From Flavihumibacter fluvii (GTDB taxonomy: Bacteria > Bacteroidota > Bacteroidia > Chitinophagales > Chitinophagaceae), in NCBI RefSeq assembly GCF_018595675.2, contig NZ_CP092333.1:4798001-4862000 (forward strand): a stretch of 64,000 nt of DNA, read 5' to 3'. Both the position numbers and the translations under genes were made by a program. Of the stretch, positions 9,222 through 18,510 are shown in pieces. The stretch's first letter is position 1. Every line of letters starts with the position of its first letter. Below the pieces are notes generated by a model. The model saw only the letters and a program-made list of their open reading frames with translations. It did not search any database and was not told the origin of the DNA.

Positions 9222-10170
9222 GATAGCAAACTTTCACTGAAACAGAATCTTCGGGTTCATAGCCATTCCCGGGTGTTAAAAATTCTTCAAATGGAATTTC
9301 CATGCTCGCCAGTTGGTAATCCCGTTTGTATTGTTCCAAAGCCTTATAAACCGCAGTGATGTCTTTGTATTTTCCTTTGTAATCCGCAACCAGTAATTTT
9401 TTCCCTGCACTCATTTTTTTTATTGTGATTCCTGTGGCCGGATTTATTTTACTCTTACTATTGATGGCGATACCTGTAAAAATCCTAAGCTCGGAGTTGT
9501 TCATTGCCTGGCTTGAGAAAATTCTTTTACCAGTATTGCTGATATTGTTTTGGCGTGAATATTGAAACAGGGAATCAAATAATAATCTTGTGCCTTTTGC
9601 TTTTTGAAATGGGTCAATTACTGCAGTCAGATAAAGGAAAGAACTATCAGTTATTGCTGATGTATAAATCGGATAACCATAAAATAATTCTGTATTGCTG
9701 GTGAATTTTTCAAGGTTTTTAAGACTATGCATAACCATTTCGTCAATTGGGTCAGGATCTATCATTCTTTTCCATATGGTATTGTCGAGCGACATGGTAA
9801 CGATGCAACTATTATGTTTTTTGGGGTCCCGGGTCACCAGGAAACGATAGTCCCGTTCTACTCCGGCATCTGAAAAGCCCAATGAGATACTCCCTGGCTT
9901 AGCGGTTAATATAGTGATTTCATTTTTCCCCCCTTTGATTGAAGTTGCCGGAAATTCTTCGCTTGCAAACTGGCTGCTGTCCATCTCAGCAAATGGCAGG
10001 AACCATTTATTGAGTTGTTTAACTGCTGTAAATTGCTCCATTGTTTTTCCCAGGGTAAATGGAACATGTGCCCTGGTTTTGAAAGAAATGGGGATGGATA
10101 CTGAGAGAAGGAGCAAAAAGCTCGTCATCCCAAGAACAAAAATGGATAAAAACTTTCTTCCTTTTAACAT
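9211..10170 (-). CDS. Membrane-anchored SRPBCC/GyrI-like domain protein
   Basis: A 319-residue protein. One hydrophobic segment at residues 8-28 acts as an uncleaved anchor or signal. Residues 35-150 resemble a SRPBCC (polyketide-cyclase-like) fold, and the C-terminal 150 residues look like a GyrI-like/AraC effector-binding domain (GKKLLVADYKGKY, then the acidic end EPEDSVSVKVCYPI). In Bacteroidota this two-domain layout is recurrent and unassigned. Small-molecule binding is likely from the folds, but the ligand is unknown. It is tail to tail with the FG-GAP gene, overlapping it by 11 bases. Confidence 0.72.
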   Translation of the reverse strand: MLKGRKFLSIFVLGMTSFLLLLSVSIPISFKTRAHVPFTLGKTMEQFTAVKQLNKWFLPFAEMDSSQFASEEFPATSIKGGKNEITILTAKPGSISLGFSDAGVERDYRFLVTRDPKKHNSCIVTMSLDNTIWKRMIDPDPIDEMVMHSLKNLEKFTSNTELFYGYPIYTSAITDSSFLYLTAVIDPFQKAKGTRLLFDSLFQYSRQNNISNTGKRIFSSQAMNNSELRIFTGIAINSKSKINPATGITIKKMSAGKKLLVADYKGKYKDITAVYKALEQYKRDYQLASMEIPFEEFLTPGNGYEPEDSVSVKVCYPIF

Positions 10171-10269
10171 ATACCTGCTTGCATGGTAAATATCTTCATT
10201 TTCTGGTTGTCATAGTACAGTTGTGGTAATTACCCTCAGTTTTTGCAGGGATTGCAGGGGCCTGGTCAC

Positions 10270-12351
10270 TCAAAGCCTGGTAAATACTATGGCGGCTCCC
10301 CCACCTTCGGCCAGCTGCACTTTGGTTTTGGTTTTGTTCGTTACAATTTTCTTTTCTATGGTGTAAGCTTCAGGATTTTTATCCCAATGTGCATTGTCTG
10401 CGTCTTTATAGATTTTTGCAGTGTATTTAAAATTTGGATCAAGAAAGCTAAGATCTAGTATAACTGTACGTGCATTTTCATCAGTTACTGCACCAGCATA
10501 CCAGTCAGGCTTTCCCTTGGCTTTCCTCGCTATCACCACAAAATCTCCAGGTTCAGCAGCTAAAATCCTGGTATCATCCCAATCAACCGGAACATCTTTG
10601 ATGAACTGGAATGCGTCGGGGTGTTTAATATAATTTTCAGGAAGATCCCCAGCCATCTGGAAAGGGCTGTATATGGTGACAAATAATGCCAGTTGTTTAG
10701 CTAGGGTCGTCCTGATCCGGGTTTTCCTTGTGCTATCAAACTGGTTGAGTTGAAAATGAAAATATCCCGGGGTATAATCCATGGGACCGCCCATCAGGCG
10801 AGTAAACGGGAGAATAGTTTCATGTTCAGGTACAAGGCCAAGTGCCGGTGCATTATTAAATTCATTTCCCCTTGCCGCTTCACTGGCGAGCCAATTTGGA
10901 TAAGTGCGGTGTAAGCCTGTAGGTCTGATGGATTCGTGCGAATCAAGCATGATTTTATATTGTGCAGTTTTATTTGCAACCCGTTGGAAATGGTTGACCA
11001 TCCATTGCCCGTCGTGGTATTCGCCGCGCGGAATGATCCGGCCAACATATCCGGTCTTTACGGAATGGATATCGTGGGCCAGCATATATCGGTAGGCTGT
11101 ATCCATATGGCGCTCATAGTTAGTGACCGAACCAGACGTTTCATGGTGCATGATCAGTTGAACCCCTTTTGTCTTCGCATAAGCGCTAAGGCTGTCTATA
11201 TTGTAATCTGCATAGGGAGTAACAAAATCAAATACATTTTCCTTCCAATTTCCAAACCAGTCTTCCCATCCTTCATTCCATCCTTCTACCAAAACCCCAT
11301 CAAATTGATGTTCTGCGGCAAAATCAATATATTTTTTTACATTATTGGTATTGGCGCCGTGTTTTCCACCGGATTTTTGCCAGGTAGCTTTTCCTACATG
11401 CATTTCCCACCACATACCAATGAATTTTTGTGGCCTGATCCATGACGGGTCCTGAATTATGGATGGTTCATTCAGGTTAAGGATCATTTTCGAGGCCAGC
11501 AGTTCTGTTGCCTTATTGCAGATTATTATTGTGCGCCAGGGCGTTTTAAATGGAGTTTGGAGATATGCTTTGTTCCCCATAACATCAGGAACAAGGTGTG
11601 ATTTTAGTGAAATATTTTCTTTGTTAAGGTCAAGCTGCATCACAGGGTAGTTGACCAAAGCTGCTTCATGAATATTGATGTAGATACCGTTATCGGTTTT
11701 TAAAAGTAAAGGAGTTTGAACTGCAAGGTTGGAATATCCTGACTTGAGCGCAATGTCTGTTTCATGGGATGCGGCTGCTTTCGCATCAACTGCACTCAGG
11801 CGGGTTGAATTGTATAGGTATTCATTACTATCATAGTCGCCCGGGATCCAGAAAGCTGTATGATCAGCTGTCAGGTTGAAACGGGTTTGTTCATCTCCTA
11901 TGATAAAATGCTCCATTTGCTGCTGCTTGGGGAATTCATACCTGAATCCAATACCTTCATCAAATACCCTGAAAATTAAATTCAACCTTATACCAGAGCC
12001 GTTCTTGTCAACCAGGGAATAGAAGAGTTCTTTATAACTGTTCCGGATGGATTTAACTTCCCCCCAAACCGGCTCCCAATTTTCGTCTACCGTAGATGAG
12101 TCTTTTTTCTGTAATTGAAATCTATTAAGACTAAGGGCAGGTTTGTTTAGTATAAAACCAAGTTCTGAAGGAAGTATTATGGGTTCACCCCTGTATTTAA
12201 CGCTATAGCTAAGCCTGCCGCTTTCATCGGTGTTAAGCTGAAGGCGTATGGCTGAACTCTTTGACTGGACAATAGTGCTATCCTGCGCCTTGATTGAATA
12301 AGTCATAGTGAGCAAGGCCAGGCAGATGATAAAGTATTTAGATATTTGCAT
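10270..12351 (-). CDS. GH97 inverting alpha-glucosidase, SusB-like
   Basis: A glycoside hydrolase of family 97 (693 residues) with a Sec signal peptide (residues 1-22), so periplasmic. After the N-terminal beta-sandwich comes the barrel with MWWEMH and GWNEGWEDW. Three acidic residues, Glu404 (HHETS), Glu473 (DSHES) and Glu497 (RGNEF), have spacings of 69 and 24 residues. These are identical to those of Glu439, Glu508 and Glu532 of Bacteroides SusB, which mark the inverting branch rather than the retaining one. It should release glucose from alpha-glucosides such as maltose and maltooligosaccharides. It is the last gene of the operon, starting 9 bases after the fructokinase stop. Confidence 0.95.
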   Translation of the reverse strand: MQISKYFIICLALLTMTYSIKAQDSTIVQSKSSAIRLQLNTDESGRLSYSVKYRGEPIILPSELGFILNKPALSLNRFQLQKKDSSTVDENWEPVWGEVKSIRNSYKELFYSLVDKNGSGIRLNLIFRVFDEGIGFRYEFPKQQQMEHFIIGDEQTRFNLTADHTAFWIPGDYDSNEYLYNSTRLSAVDAKAAASHETDIALKSGYSNLAVQTPLLLKTDNGIYINIHEAALVNYPVMQLDLNKENISLKSHLVPDVMGNKAYLQTPFKTPWRTIIICNKATELLASKMILNLNEPSIIQDPSWIRPQKFIGMWWEMHVGKATWQKSGGKHGANTNNVKKYIDFAAEHQFDGVLVEGWNEGWEDWFGNWKENVFDFVTPYADYNIDSLSAYAKTKGVQLIMHHETSGSVTNYERHMDTAYRYMLAHDIHSVKTGYVGRIIPRGEYHDGQWMVNHFQRVANKTAQYKIMLDSHESIRPTGLHRTYPNWLASEAARGNEFNNAPALGLVPEHETILPFTRLMGGPMDYTPGYFHFQLNQFDSTRKTRIRTTLAKQLALFVTIYSPFQMAGDLPENYIKHPDAFQFIKDVPVDWDDTRILAAEPGDFVVIARKAKGKPDWYAGAVTDENARTVILDLSFLDPNFKYTAKIYKDADNAHWDKNPEAYTIEKKIVTNKTKTKVQLAEGGGAAIVFTRL

Positions 12352-12360
12352 ACAAATAGA

Positions 12361-13242
12361 TTATTGAAGTTTCCCTTCCAGCCGCAGTGCTGCAGTAGCT
12401 AGTGCGGTTTCTATGCAGGCTGCAATCGATTGACCCTGCAGGTAGGCATGCGTGAATCCTGCCCAGAAAGAATCCCCGGCGCCGGTACTGTCTTTTACCT
12501 TAACTGATTTTGCTTTGAGGTGAATCCAGTTTTCACTCCCCTTTCGATACCAGACACCTTCACTGCCACAAGTCAAACAAGTTAATGAAGTGGGATATTT
12601 TTCCAGTATTTTTTTCGCAGCTTCGGCATCAAGAGGTTCCCCAAAAAATCTTTCGGCATCGTCTAAACTGAATTTTAAAAGCGGAGCCATTTTTATCAAT
12701 TGATCGAAAACGCCTTTTGCATTGTTGTCAGCACCCCAGATTTTGTCGGCATAATTCCAGTCTACGCTGACCTGTTTACCTATCGATTTACCCCTATTCA
12801 TTGCAGCTAGTATGTTGGTTTGGGCAGGTTCTTTACTCAGGGCAAATGCCGTACTGTGAATTATTGTGCATTCCTGGATCAAAGTGTCAGAAATTTTCCC
12901 AATGAACTGGTCGGCACCCCGGTAAGGAATGAAATCGGGCGTTCCTGTGGTTTTCCCCACCAGTATGATTGTGGTTGGATGTGTCTTTATCTGTTGAACT
13001 TCACTTCGGTCAATACCTTTTACTTCCATGTCGTTCAGTATGATGGTAGCGAGTCCATCCTTTCCAATGGCTGCTACAAGTTTGGCTGGTGTTCCCAACT
13101 TATGCAGAAAGCGGCAGAAATTAGCCGGACTTCCCCCTGGTTTAAGATCAAGTTGCCGGGCTTCAGAAAGGTCGCCGACAAATTCGGTTGTAACTGCATC
13201 AATTAAAGCTTCGCCGATAGCGAGCACAGTGTTTGTTTGCAT
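12361..13242 (-). CDS. PfkB-family sugar kinase, probable fructokinase
   Basis: A ribokinase-fold kinase of 293 residues that should phosphorylate fructose in the cytoplasm using ATP. The N-terminal signature GGSPANFCRFLHKLG and the C-terminal PfkB signature DSTGAGDSFWAGF (with the catalytic Asp in GAGD) are both present. I start at the ATG at 13242 (MQTNTVLAIGEALIDA), because the frame upstream runs into the preceding gene and the PfkB fold begins there. It lies 7 bases after the glycosidase stop and 9 before GH97. The neighbours, a disaccharide transporter and two glycosidases, support fructose released from sucrose as the substrate. Confidence 0.88.
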   Translation of the reverse strand: MQTNTVLAIGEALIDAVTTEFVGDLSEARQLDLKPGGSPANFCRFLHKLGTPAKLVAAIGKDGLATIILNDMEVKGIDRSEVQQIKTHPTTIILVGKTTGTPDFIPYRGADQFIGKISDTLIQECTIIHSTAFALSKEPAQTNILAAMNRGKSIGKQVSVDWNYADKIWGADNNAKGVFDQLIKMAPLLKFSLDDAERFFGEPLDAEAAKKILEKYPTSLTCLTCGSEGVWYRKGSENWIHLKAKSVKVKDSTGAGDSFWAGFTHAYLQGQSIAACIETALATAALRLEGKLQ

Positions 13243-13249
13243 ATAACGC

Positions 13250-14467
13250 TTATATAAATAGTCTTTTTCCCTCAAGATAATTAGCTGCAAGCAGGTAGCC
13301 GCCGGCACTCCAGGCGCAATGCGGCACACCAATTGGCTGGCCGGTTAACCCATGGAGGCATTCGTTGAACTCATTATTGTTCAGGCTATTTGCATTTGCA
13401 ATGGCATCTGTTAGCTGAATGGCCAGACTGGTTTCTTCAATCATACAAAGAGCAGCTACCAGCCATCCGTTCCAAACCGGCCATAATCCGCCATTGTGAA
13501 ATTCACCCGGAAGATTCCTGAAACTATAAGCATAATTGTTTTTCAGTTCCTGCATGTCATGATCACCATATTGGATGGCCGGGAAGAATGAGGGTAACAT
13601 ATTTTTTAGCTGTAAATAAAGTCCCTTGAGCAGGCTTGCCAGTGTTTCATCCTGCTGGCGTGTGCCAATCCCAAGGAGAATGGCAAGTAAGTTGGCCTGA
13701 AGGTCAAATTGTGCATAAATGCGTGATGGGTTGAAGCCTAAAAACCAAAAATCAATGGGTGCTTGTTCAAGTTGATGGCCCAGGTTTGGTGCATATAAAT
13801 TTTGAGCGGACTGGTTATTCCAGAAATTGGTCCGAACTACTTCGGTTATGGACTTTGCTTTTTCCTGCCAGGGGGAATAGGTATATACTTCACCAGCGAG
13901 TCTTAGCGCCCAAACCCTAAGTAACTGGCTGAACAAAACATATCCATGCTGAATATATTCATCGGCCCAATCACCGCTCTGGGGAACATACATCAGGTGC
14001 TTGCCGTTATACTCCCAGGCATCCATTACTGAAAAACAGGCTTCCGTATTTTTCCTGAATCGATTAGCCAGGTCATTATCACCTGTGAATAAAACATACT
14101 GGCAAAGCCCGATCACAGCCCAACTCGGATTGTCGGCTCTTCCCACAGTACCACCATAACTTACACTGCCGGATGGTGTTACATTCGAAGGCATAAATCC
14201 GCTGGCATGCTGGTGGGTGAAAATTGTTTCAATTGTGGCTTTTGCAGTGGCAACTAATTCCGGATTGCCTGTTAATAAGGCGGCCAGGCTATTGATGGTA
14301 CCATCTCGGGTCCAAATCCTTCTGTAATTGTCGTGCTCCTGTATACTGGCAACAAAACCAAAGGGTGTGGATGCCTGTTTCAGGAGATTCACCGATGCCG
14401 TATATGCGCTTTCATTCAACATATCCTGAATTTTAGTGTGCACCTCCGGAAGGGAGGATAGATTCAT
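13250..14467 (-). CDS. Glycosidase of the (alpha/alpha)6-barrel type, GH100/GH133-like (putative sucrose or alpha-glucan hydrolase)
   Basis: A 405-residue cytoplasmic protein (no signal peptide). Its motifs (WTRDGTINSLAALL, SYGGTVGRADNPSW, GDWADEYIQHGYV, GEFHNGGLWPVWNGW) fit the (alpha/alpha)6 hydrolases that include alkaline/neutral invertase (GH100) and glycogen debranching enzymes (GH133/COG3408). The Asp of WTRDG and the Glu of PGEFHNGG are likely catalytic by analogy. The protein is short for a debranching enzyme and close to the size of bacterial neutral invertases. A fructokinase and an SLC45-like transporter in the same operon favour sucrose, which is an inference. The first ATG at 14467 overlaps the transporter's end by 35 bases; MLNESAY at 14422 is an alternative start. 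Confidence 0.75.
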   Translation of the reverse strand: MNLSSLPEVHTKIQDMLNESAYTASVNLLKQASTPFGFVASIQEHDNYRRIWTRDGTINSLAALLTGNPELVATAKATIETIFTHQHASGFMPSNVTPSGSVSYGGTVGRADNPSWAVIGLCQYVLFTGDNDLANRFRKNTEACFSVMDAWEYNGKHLMYVPQSGDWADEYIQHGYVLFSQLLRVWALRLAGEVYTYSPWQEKAKSITEVVRTNFWNNQSAQNLYAPNLGHQLEQAPIDFWFLGFNPSRIYAQFDLQANLLAILLGIGTRQQDETLASLLKGLYLQLKNMLPSFFPAIQYGDHDMQELKNNYAYSFRNLPGEFHNGGLWPVWNGWLVAALCMIEETSLAIQLTDAIANANSLNNNEFNECLHGLTGQPIGVPHCAWSAGGYLLAANYLEGKRLFI

Positions 14468-15761
14468 TATTTCTGATGGCTTTTATTCTTAATGTGGACA
14501 AGGCAGCCAGTAGTAAAAGCACCCCGGAAAAACTGATGGCGTTGGACGGATTACTGTTTAAAAAAGTCTTGTACACCCATCCAAAACTCAGGGTTTGAAA
14601 AATCATGGGAATAACAATCATCATATTGATAATTCCCATATAAACGCCATATCGTTCTTTGGGTATACTGCTCACTACCATTATATAGGGTACTCCCATC
14701 ATACTGGCCCAGGCAATTCCAAATCCAACCATGGGGGGGAACAAGAGATTTTTATCTGTGATATGGGGGAATACGAGCAATGCAACAGCAGCCAGGCACA
14801 AGCATAAGACATGAACTAATTTGGCACTGAATTTATTCGCCAGCCAAACCAGTCCAAAAGCAGACAGGAAGGTCACAATATTATAAAATCCATTGACCTG
14901 ACCTGCAAGCACAACGGCCTTTTGGTATAATGGGCTTTCTGAGTCTGTGTTGAAAATGGATTTAGCAATACTTAGCGAAACGAATTGCCAGTAACAAAAC
15001 ATTGCATACCACTGGAATAGGTAGACGAGCGCTAGTTTCCACATCACCGGCGGCATCTCCCTGATGGCTAGTATAATCTCTTTAAGTGGTTCAAAAAAGC
15101 CGCCTTTTCTTTCCTTAAGGGCTTTTAATTCTTCAGCGGTTGGTGGAATTTCCGGGGTTTTCAGGATGGACCAAAGTACAGAAGCTATGGAACAGATGCC
15201 ACCAACAAAAAATGATCCGTACACCCAATGGGGAATTCCGGAAGGTGATACACCGCTGATTCTTTCCTGGAAGAATCCCAGGGATAGATTCGCCAGTGTA
15301 ATTCCCAGTCCCGTAAAAAAACTCTGGGTCAGGAAGCCCATGGGTTGTTGTTTTTCATCGAGCTTATCAGCAATGAAAGCGCGGTAAGGTTCCATAGCCG
15401 TATTATTAGCGGCGTCCAGTATCCATAATAATCCGGCTGCCATCCACAAAGTGCGGCTAAAAGGGAATGCAAATAAACAGAGGCTGCAAAAAATGGCACC
15501 GATCAGGAAGAAAGGTTTTCTTCGGCCCCATCTTGGATGCCATGTTCTGTCGCTCAATGCACCGATAACTGGTTGTATCAGCAATCCTGTCATTGGCCCT
15601 GCCAGGTTCAGGATGGGCAGGTCTTCTGGTTTAGCATGCAAAAATGAATAAAGCGGATTTATAGCTGTTTGTTGTAATCCAAAGCTATATTGGATGCCAA
15701 AAAAACCCACATTCATATTGATGATTTGCCAAAAGCTCAGGCTGGGTTTGCGGAAGGACAT
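14433..15761 (-). CDS. MFS disaccharide transporter, SLC45/GPH-like
   Basis: A twelve-helix major-facilitator protein (442 residues from the ATG at 15761; TTG two codons upstream is possible). It has the early motif GFFGIQYSFGLQQTAINPLY and the loop GALSDRTWHPRWGRRKPFF, typical of the sucrose/maltose branch (SUT/SLC45-like and GPH). It would import a disaccharide across the inner membrane with protons. As the first gene of the four-gene operon it lies upstream of the intracellular glycosidase, which overlaps it, and of the fructokinase. The loose box TACATTTA about 25 bases upstream may be its -7 element. Confidence 0.85.
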   Translation of the reverse strand: MSFRKPSLSFWQIINMNVGFFGIQYSFGLQQTAINPLYSFLHAKPEDLPILNLAGPMTGLLIQPVIGALSDRTWHPRWGRRKPFFLIGAIFCSLCLFAFPFSRTLWMAAGLLWILDAANNTAMEPYRAFIADKLDEKQQPMGFLTQSFFTGLGITLANLSLGFFQERISGVSPSGIPHWVYGSFFVGGICSIASVLWSILKTPEIPPTAEELKALKERKGGFFEPLKEIILAIREMPPVMWKLALVYLFQWYAMFCYWQFVSLSIAKSIFNTDSESPLYQKAVVLAGQVNGFYNIVTFLSAFGLVWLANKFSAKLVHVLCLCLAAVALLVFPHITDKNLLFPPMVGFGIAWASMMGVPYIMVVSSIPKERYGVYMGIINMMIVIPMIFQTLSFGWVYKTFLNSNPSNAISFSGVLLLLAALSTLRIKAIRNNESILPSGGAH

Positions 15762-15876
15762 AAGCAATTGTTGGTTTTATACTTAAATGTAATTATTCAG
15801 CCATATATGTGATCTTTCAAAAGGGCAAATCATGGAATAAAATTCGGCGCAGGGCCAAAAACTTATCTTTAGGGTT

Positions 15877-16569
15877 ATGATTTCATCCCTTGAAGCGGTA
15901 TTAAGCAGGCATCAGGCAAACTTTCATCCGGTTGTTCGTTTTAATCCGGCTTCTGATCGTTTGACAGCTATCAATCTAACTGACCAAGGCAAGGACCTCC
16001 CTCCAGGAATTGTGGATGATTTTGGGGAATTCCTTCTGCATATGGAGGAATTGCGGGTAAGCAAGGGCGCTGCATATCTAATTGGCGGATACGGTGAGCT
16101 TCGGTCAATCTATAAACGAAGCGATTTGTTTGAAACGGCTGGTGAACCACGGAGGTTACATTTGGGAACTGATCTATGGGCGCCAGCAGGAACGCAGGTT
16201 TTTGCATTTGCCGGCGGCATGGTACATAGTGTTGGATTTAATCAGCAGCTGGGGGATTATGGTGCTACGTTGATTCTACTGCACCAGTTAGAAAGCATAT
16301 CGTTTTATACACTTTACGGCCACATTTCAAAGAAGGATATCCAGCAGGTTAGTCCGGGGCAGTACCTGTCACATGGCCAGGAAATTGCACATTTTGGCAC
16401 ACCGGAAGAAAATGGCCAGTGGCCGCCCCATTTGCATTTCCAGGTAATAAGTGACCTGGGGGGGCATGAAGGCGATTTTCCGGGGGTATGCCGTTATTCA
16501 GAGCGGTCGTCATGGTTGGCTAACTGTCCGGATCCTGATATCATTCTTCAATTGAATAAATGGCTATAG
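15877..16569 (+). CDS. M23 (LytM) family metallopeptidase
   Basis: A 230-residue protein with a C-terminal LytM/M23 fold. The zinc ligands are visible: HLGTD near residue 91-95 gives the first His and Asp, and HLHF near residue 188 gives the last His. YGH (near residue 148) is also conserved. No signal peptide or membrane helix is seen, so export is uncertain. The N-terminal 80 residues are unlike peptidoglycan-binding domains. M23 enzymes cut peptide cross-bridges in peptidoglycan, but a cytosolic member may have another role. The box TATCTTTA just upstream of the ATG is one base off the -7 consensus. Confidence 0.85.
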   Translation: MISSLEAVLSRHQANFHPVVRFNPASDRLTAINLTDQGKDLPPGIVDDFGEFLLHMEELRVSKGAAYLIGGYGELRSIYKRSDLFETAGEPRRLHLGTDLWAPAGTQVFAFAGGMVHSVGFNQQLGDYGATLILLHQLESISFYTLYGHISKKDIQQVSPGQYLSHGQEIAHFGTPEENGQWPPHLHFQVISDLGGHEGDFPGVCRYSERSSWLANCPDPDIILQLNKWL

Positions 16570-16725
16570 ACAATTGACTAAGACCGTTAGTAAGTGGTCA
16601 TAATTTCTTTTTCAGAGGCAGTTAGTTATGGTATTTTTATATAATTTGTGCTGCTTCCCAAGGTTCTGATGCTGGCTTTCCAACCTGATGAGACTATTAT
16701 TTTATTCATCTAAAATCACATTGCT

Positions 16726-17931
16726 ATGTCGTTTAACATTCTTGACACAGTTAAGGGGTATATCACGCCCGACCTTATTGGATCAGCCGCTTCATTCCTT
16801 GGTGAATCAGATACGTATGTGGGTAAAGCATTAACCGGACTAGTCCCCGCTGCACTTGCTGGAATTACGCAAAAAGCTGAAACCCCCGGTGGTGCTGAAG
16901 CAGTACTTGGGTTGGCAAAAAAAGCTTTTGATAGTGGGATCCTTAACAACCTTGCTTCAGGCTTCCAAAGCGGTGGTGGTGGTATACCTGAAGGTGCACC
17001 TGCTTTATTGCAGGGCATACTGGGGCATAATGTAGGTGGAATGGGAAATGCCATCGCACAGTTCGCAGGTATTAAAGGGTCATCAGCAGCTTCCCTGCTG
17101 GGATCAATTTTACCCCTGGCATTGGGATTATTGGGTAAGCACTCTGCCGAAAATGGACTTTCTGGTGCTGGTTTGTTGTCTCTGTTGACTTCCCAGAAAA
17201 GCAAAATTCTGGGAGACCTGCCAGCCGGATTGAACCTGTCTGGTTTATTGGGAGGTTCTGCGGCTTCTGCTCCTAAAGTAGTTGCTCACCTTCATGGCGA
17301 TGAACCAAAAAAATCAGGTAGTTGGCTAATGCCGTTACTACTGGGTGTTGCTGCTGTCGCTTTATTATTGTACCTCATGAAAGGTTGTGGAGCACCGAAA
17401 GAAGAAGTAAATGCGGTCGAGCCGGTTGTAGGCTCTGATACAACCAGAATCGTTGCTGCACCAACTGTTGAAATGTATAAGATTACTTTGCCAGATGGCA
17501 CACAAATCGATGCACGTCAGGGTGGATTTGAACATGGATTGGTAACCTGCCTGAATGATGTTACCTGTTTGCCGGGAAAAGATAAGTGGTTTGATTTTGA
17601 TGATATTAATTTTGACCTGGGTAGTGCTTCCCTTACGGAATCCAGCATGCGTCAAGTAAAAAACCTGGTAGCTGTACTCAAGTCATATCCAAAAGCAAAA
17701 ATCAAAATCGGTGGCTATACGGATAAGACCGGTGATGAAGCTGTCAATAAGAAACTGAGCACTGACCGCGCAGCCGCTGTACTTGCTGCGCTTAAGGCAA
17801 ATGGAGCAAACGAAGCCCAGTTAGAGGGCTCAGAAGGTTATGGTTCTGATTTTGCTAAAATTGCCAAAGAAGCATCTGAAGAAGAGAGAAGGCCTGATAG
17901 AAGAATTTCTGTATCACTGAGGGAAAAGTAA
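16726..17931 (+). CDS. DUF937 / OmpA-like fusion protein
   Basis: A 401-residue protein with two parts. The N-terminal 190 residues are a DUF937 region, helical, Gly/Ala-rich with repeated LLG and GG turns (opening MSFNILDTVKGYI). A membrane helix follows at about residues 205-221 (MPLLLGVAAVALLLYLM), then a C-terminal OmpA peptidoglycan-binding domain: FDLGSASLTESS, VLKSYPKAKIKIGGYTDKTG, and RRPDRRISVSL at the end. OmpA-like domains dock to peptidoglycan. The DUF937 part would be cytoplasmic if the helix is a single anchor. No signal peptide is seen. The gene is monocistronic and followed by a terminator at 17962-17988. Confidence 0.88.
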   Translation: MSFNILDTVKGYITPDLIGSAASFLGESDTYVGKALTGLVPAALAGITQKAETPGGAEAVLGLAKKAFDSGILNNLASGFQSGGGGIPEGAPALLQGILGHNVGGMGNAIAQFAGIKGSSAASLLGSILPLALGLLGKHSAENGLSGAGLLSLLTSQKSKILGDLPAGLNLSGLLGGSAASAPKVVAHLHGDEPKKSGSWLMPLLLGVAAVALLLYLMKGCGAPKEEVNAVEPVVGSDTTRIVAAPTVEMYKITLPDGTQIDARQGGFEHGLVTCLNDVTCLPGKDKWFDFDDINFDLGSASLTESSMRQVKNLVAVLKSYPKAKIKIGGYTDKTGDEAVNKKLSTDRAAAVLAALKANGANEAQLEGSEGYGSDFAKIAKEASEEERRPDRRISVSLREK

Positions 17932-17961
17932 TCTGTGAAATACCTTTTGTTAAATAGCAGA

Positions 17962-17988
17962 ATGGGCGGGTTTTTCCCGTCCATTTTT
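17962..17988 (+). terminator. Intrinsic terminator after the DUF937-OmpA gene
   Basis: A 9-bp stem, ATGGGCGGG against CCCGTCCAT with one G-U pair and a T5 loop, followed by a run of five T. It lies 30 bases after the stop codon. Confidence 0.8.
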
Positions 17989-18030
17989 ATGATCCAAAGT
18001 ATTAGGAAGATTGAGGTGGCAATAATGTAT

Positions 18031-18044
18031 TTTGTATATACAAA
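18031..18044. promoter_or_regulatory. Perfect 14-bp palindrome, candidate MarR operator (distal)
   Basis: TTTGTATATACAAA is a perfect palindrome 16 bases beyond the marR stop. It differs by one base from the palindrome at the marR promoter. Its place between convergent gene ends is unusual for a repressor site. Confidence 0.4.
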
Positions 18045-18060
18045 TAAGTAAGGGATTTAT

Positions 18061-18486
18061 TTAAAGCAGCTTATCGGAGATTTTATGGATATTCTGCACC
18101 AGCCGGATACTTTCTTCTTTTCCCAACATAGCTGCAGAGATTTCATTGAATTCATTTACACAAGATTTTAATTGAGGAAGTAGTTCCTTTCCCTTAGGGC
18201 TTGCATATACATTGGTCAGTTTACCTTCATTTGTGCGGATCACTAATTTCTTTTCTTCCAGTTTTTCGATCAGCCGGGTAATGGTACTGGGACTCAGTTG
18301 TAACTCTTCCGCCAACCTTCCGGGTTGAATTCCAGGATCATCAATGACCAGCATAAGTAAATAAGCATGGCTTGGTGCAAGTCCTACTTTTTTCCAGCTT
18401 TCAATCGCCAGCTTTTCCATTTTCCTGGCCAATGCACCACTGGCAAAATAAATGCATTTACAATATTTGCTTTCCGATGTCTTCAT
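18061..18486 (-). CDS. MarR-family transcriptional regulator
   Basis: A winged-helix regulator of 141 residues from the ATG at 18486 (MKTSESKYCK); the reading frame continues upstream, but that part overlaps the likely operator. The winged helix is visible in LAEELQLSPSTITRLIEKLEEKKLV followed by a short wing with KLTNVYASPKGKEL. MarR proteins bind palindromic DNA as dimers and release it on binding a ligand. Ligand and targets are unknown. A near-perfect palindrome sits at 18511-18528, and another copy follows the gene. It is divergent from ruvB. Confidence 0.88.
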   Translation of the reverse strand: MKTSESKYCKCIYFASGALARKMEKLAIESWKKVGLAPSHAYLLMLVIDDPGIQPGRLAEELQLSPSTITRLIEKLEEKKLVIRTNEGKLTNVYASPKGKELLPQLKSCVNEFNEISAAMLGKEESIRLVQNIHKISDKLL

Positions 18487-18510
18487 GGTCCATAAAGGTA
18501 AAATAAATTG

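Noticed and set aside
10270-12351. Type IX secretion C-terminal signal on GH97
   Set aside because: The chain ends in family sequence without a CTD-like domain; it is likely periplasmic.
13243-13332. Upstream extension of the fructokinase frame
   Set aside because: It runs into the preceding glycosidase gene, and the PfkB fold begins at the ATG at 13242.
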